A stretch of 7,757 nucleotides of DNA from Bacteroidales bacterium UBA4318 (lineage in GTDB: Bacteria; Bacteroidota; Bacteroidia; Bacteroidales; UBA932): NCBI GenBank assembly GCA_002393895.1, contig DGUE01000186.1:1-7757 (forward strand), given 5' to 3'. A program made the position numbers and the translations under genes. The notes beneath the pieces were generated by a model. That model saw only the letters and a list, made by a program, of their open reading frames with translations. It did no database searches and had not been told where the DNA came from. Below, in pieces: positions 7,192 through 7,757 of this stretch; within the stretch, counting starts at the first letter, position 1, and the number at the start of each line of letters is the position of its first letter.

Positions 7192-7208
7192 CAAAATTAC
7201 CGATTATA
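7192..7208 (-). promoter_or_regulatory. Possible promoter of the GH88 gene
   Basis: On the minus strand TAATTTTG (7199-7192) fits the Bacteroidota TAnnTTTG -7 box, and a TATAAT (7208-7203) overlaps the same AT-rich region. No good -33 TTTG is at the right distance, and the leader to the ATG at 7176 would be only 10-20 nt. The strong terminator just upstream means the gene needs its own promoter somewhere in 7177-7240, which supports the region more than either exact box. Confidence 0.3.
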
Positions 7209-7240
7209 TTAGTAAATTTGGGAAAATTATTATCAAATAT

Positions 7241-7270
7241 GAAAGCGCCCGAATCACTTCGGGCGCTTTC
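7241..7270. terminator. Strong intrinsic terminator after dnaK
   Basis: A perfect 13-bp stem, GAAAGCGCCCGAA (7241-7253) with TTCGGGCGCTTTC (7258-7270), encloses a 4-nt loop. It begins 17 nt after the dnaK stop. On the minus strand it is followed by the T-rich ATATTTGATAATAATTTT, and on the plus strand by TTTATTGTTATT, so it could stop transcription from both sides. It separates dnaK from the GH88 gene. Confidence 0.85.
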
Positions 7271-7287
7271 TTTATTGTTATTACCGA

Positions 7288-7757
7288 TTACTGTTCGTCG
7301 GGAGCGTTGCCTCCGCCGTAGTCGGGGCCGGGGCCCTGAGGGCCTCCCTGGGGGCCTCCCTGAGGCCCGCCCTGGCCGGGATTGAATCCCGCACCGCCCT
7401 GTGCCTGCTGGCCGGCCTGATACATCTTTTCGAAAGCCTTGCTGAGAGCTTCGGAGTAGCGGTCGATATCTGCCAGGTTCTGGTTCTTGACTGCCTCCTT
7501 GAGAGGATTCAGGTTGCTCTCGACCTCTGCCTTGACATCGGCGGAAACCTTGTCACCATTATCCTTCAGGAACTTCTCTGCCTGGAAGCAGAGGGCATCA
7601 GCGTTGTTGATCTTGTCCACACGCTCCTTGGCGGCCTTGTCGGCATCTTCATTCGCCTTGGCCTCGTCGCGCATGCGCTTGATCTCGTCTTCGCTCAGGC
7701 CGCTGGATGCCTCAATGCGGATGTGCTGCTCTTTGCCTGTGCTCTTATCCTTTGCAG
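7288..7757 (-). CDS. dnaK: Chaperone DnaK (Hsp70), C-terminal part
   Basis: The last 155 residues of Hsp70 are present; the gene begins beyond the right edge. DnaK binds unfolded cytoplasmic proteins in an ATP cycle driven by DnaJ and GrpE. The visible part covers the end of the substrate-binding beta domain and the helical lid. It starts at AKDKSTGKEQHIRIEASSGL, the highly conserved Hsp70 segment. SEDEIKRMRDEA and the charged helices NADALCFQAEKFL, LNPLKEAVKNQNLADIDRY and LSKAFEKMYQAG follow. The last 40 or so residues form a disordered tail rich in Gly, Gln and Pro, with three GGPQ units, ending NAPDEQ. Most bacterial DnaK proteins, including those I know from Bacteroides, end in an acidic EEVK-type motif. 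Here it is absent, and the neighbouring frames just before the stop do not restore it. The identification is secure. Confidence 0.96.
   Translation of the reverse strand, partial: AKDKSTGKEQHIRIEASSGLSEDEIKRMRDEAKANEDADKAAKERVDKINNADALCFQAEKFLKDNGDKVSADVKAEVESNLNPLKEAVKNQNLADIDRYSEALSKAFEKMYQAGQQAQGGAGFNPGQGGPQGGPQGGPQGPGPDYGGGNAPDEQ
7336..7371 (-). repeat. 12-bp tandem repeat encoding three GGPQ units in the DnaK tail
   Basis: Three consecutive 12-bp units encode GGPQ. Two of them share the perfect 11-bp block GGGCCTCCCTG on the plus strand (7340-7350 and 7352-7362), and the third differs by a few bases. The repeat extends the disordered C-terminal tail of DnaK. Copy number at such a site can change by replication slippage without shifting the frame, because the unit is four codons. 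Confidence 0.75.

Noticed and set aside
7213..7220. Plus-strand TAAATTTG resembling a Bacteroidota -7 box
   Set aside because: No plus-strand gene follows; the strong terminator hairpin begins 20 nt downstream.

Overview
The window is about 55% G+C by eye and densely coded. All seven genes lie on the minus strand, so transcription runs from right to left. It looks like a chromosomal piece of a member of the Bacteroidota, probably Bacteroidales. The evidence is a TAnnTTTG-type -7 promoter box in front of the pur operon, a GH88 lipoprotein of the kind these polysaccharide degraders carry, short AT-rich leaders with weak Shine-Dalgarno sites, and a DnaK with a Gly/Pro/Gln-rich tail. I cannot name the genus from sequence alone.

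Layout from right to left. At 7757-7288 is the 3' part of dnaK, whose start lies outside the window, followed by a strong 13-bp terminator hairpin (7241-7270). At 7176-6028 is a single exported GH88 unsaturated glucuronyl hydrolase. From 5938 to the left edge is a purine-biosynthesis operon in the order purC1, purE, purL, purC2, purF-like. Its genes overlap or nearly touch (4-nt overlap, 51-nt gap holding a hairpin, 8-nt overlap, 2-nt gap), so they are very probably one transcript from a promoter near 5978-6008. The purF-like gene runs off the left edge. No stretch above 300 bases lacks a gene.

How the genes fit together. PurL makes FGAM from FGAR, PurE class I interconverts N5-CAIR and CAIR, and PurC condenses CAIR with aspartate to SAICAR. 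PurF would normally start the pathway by making phosphoribosylamine from PRPP and glutamine. PurL (single chain, clostridial type), PurE and PurC1 look complete.

The unusual part is the distal end. A second PurC, of the canonical family but with altered ATP-loop residues, is followed by a PurF-like protein whose N-terminal glutaminase domain aligns without gaps to E. coli PurF. It has Met in place of the catalytic Cys1 and Lys in place of the glutamine-binding Arg73. A second oddity is a 105-107-bp nested palindrome, able to fold into a cloverleaf, lying in frame in the linker between the synthase and glutaminase domains of PurL. It resembles an in-frame palindromic element of the kind described in Rickettsia genes.
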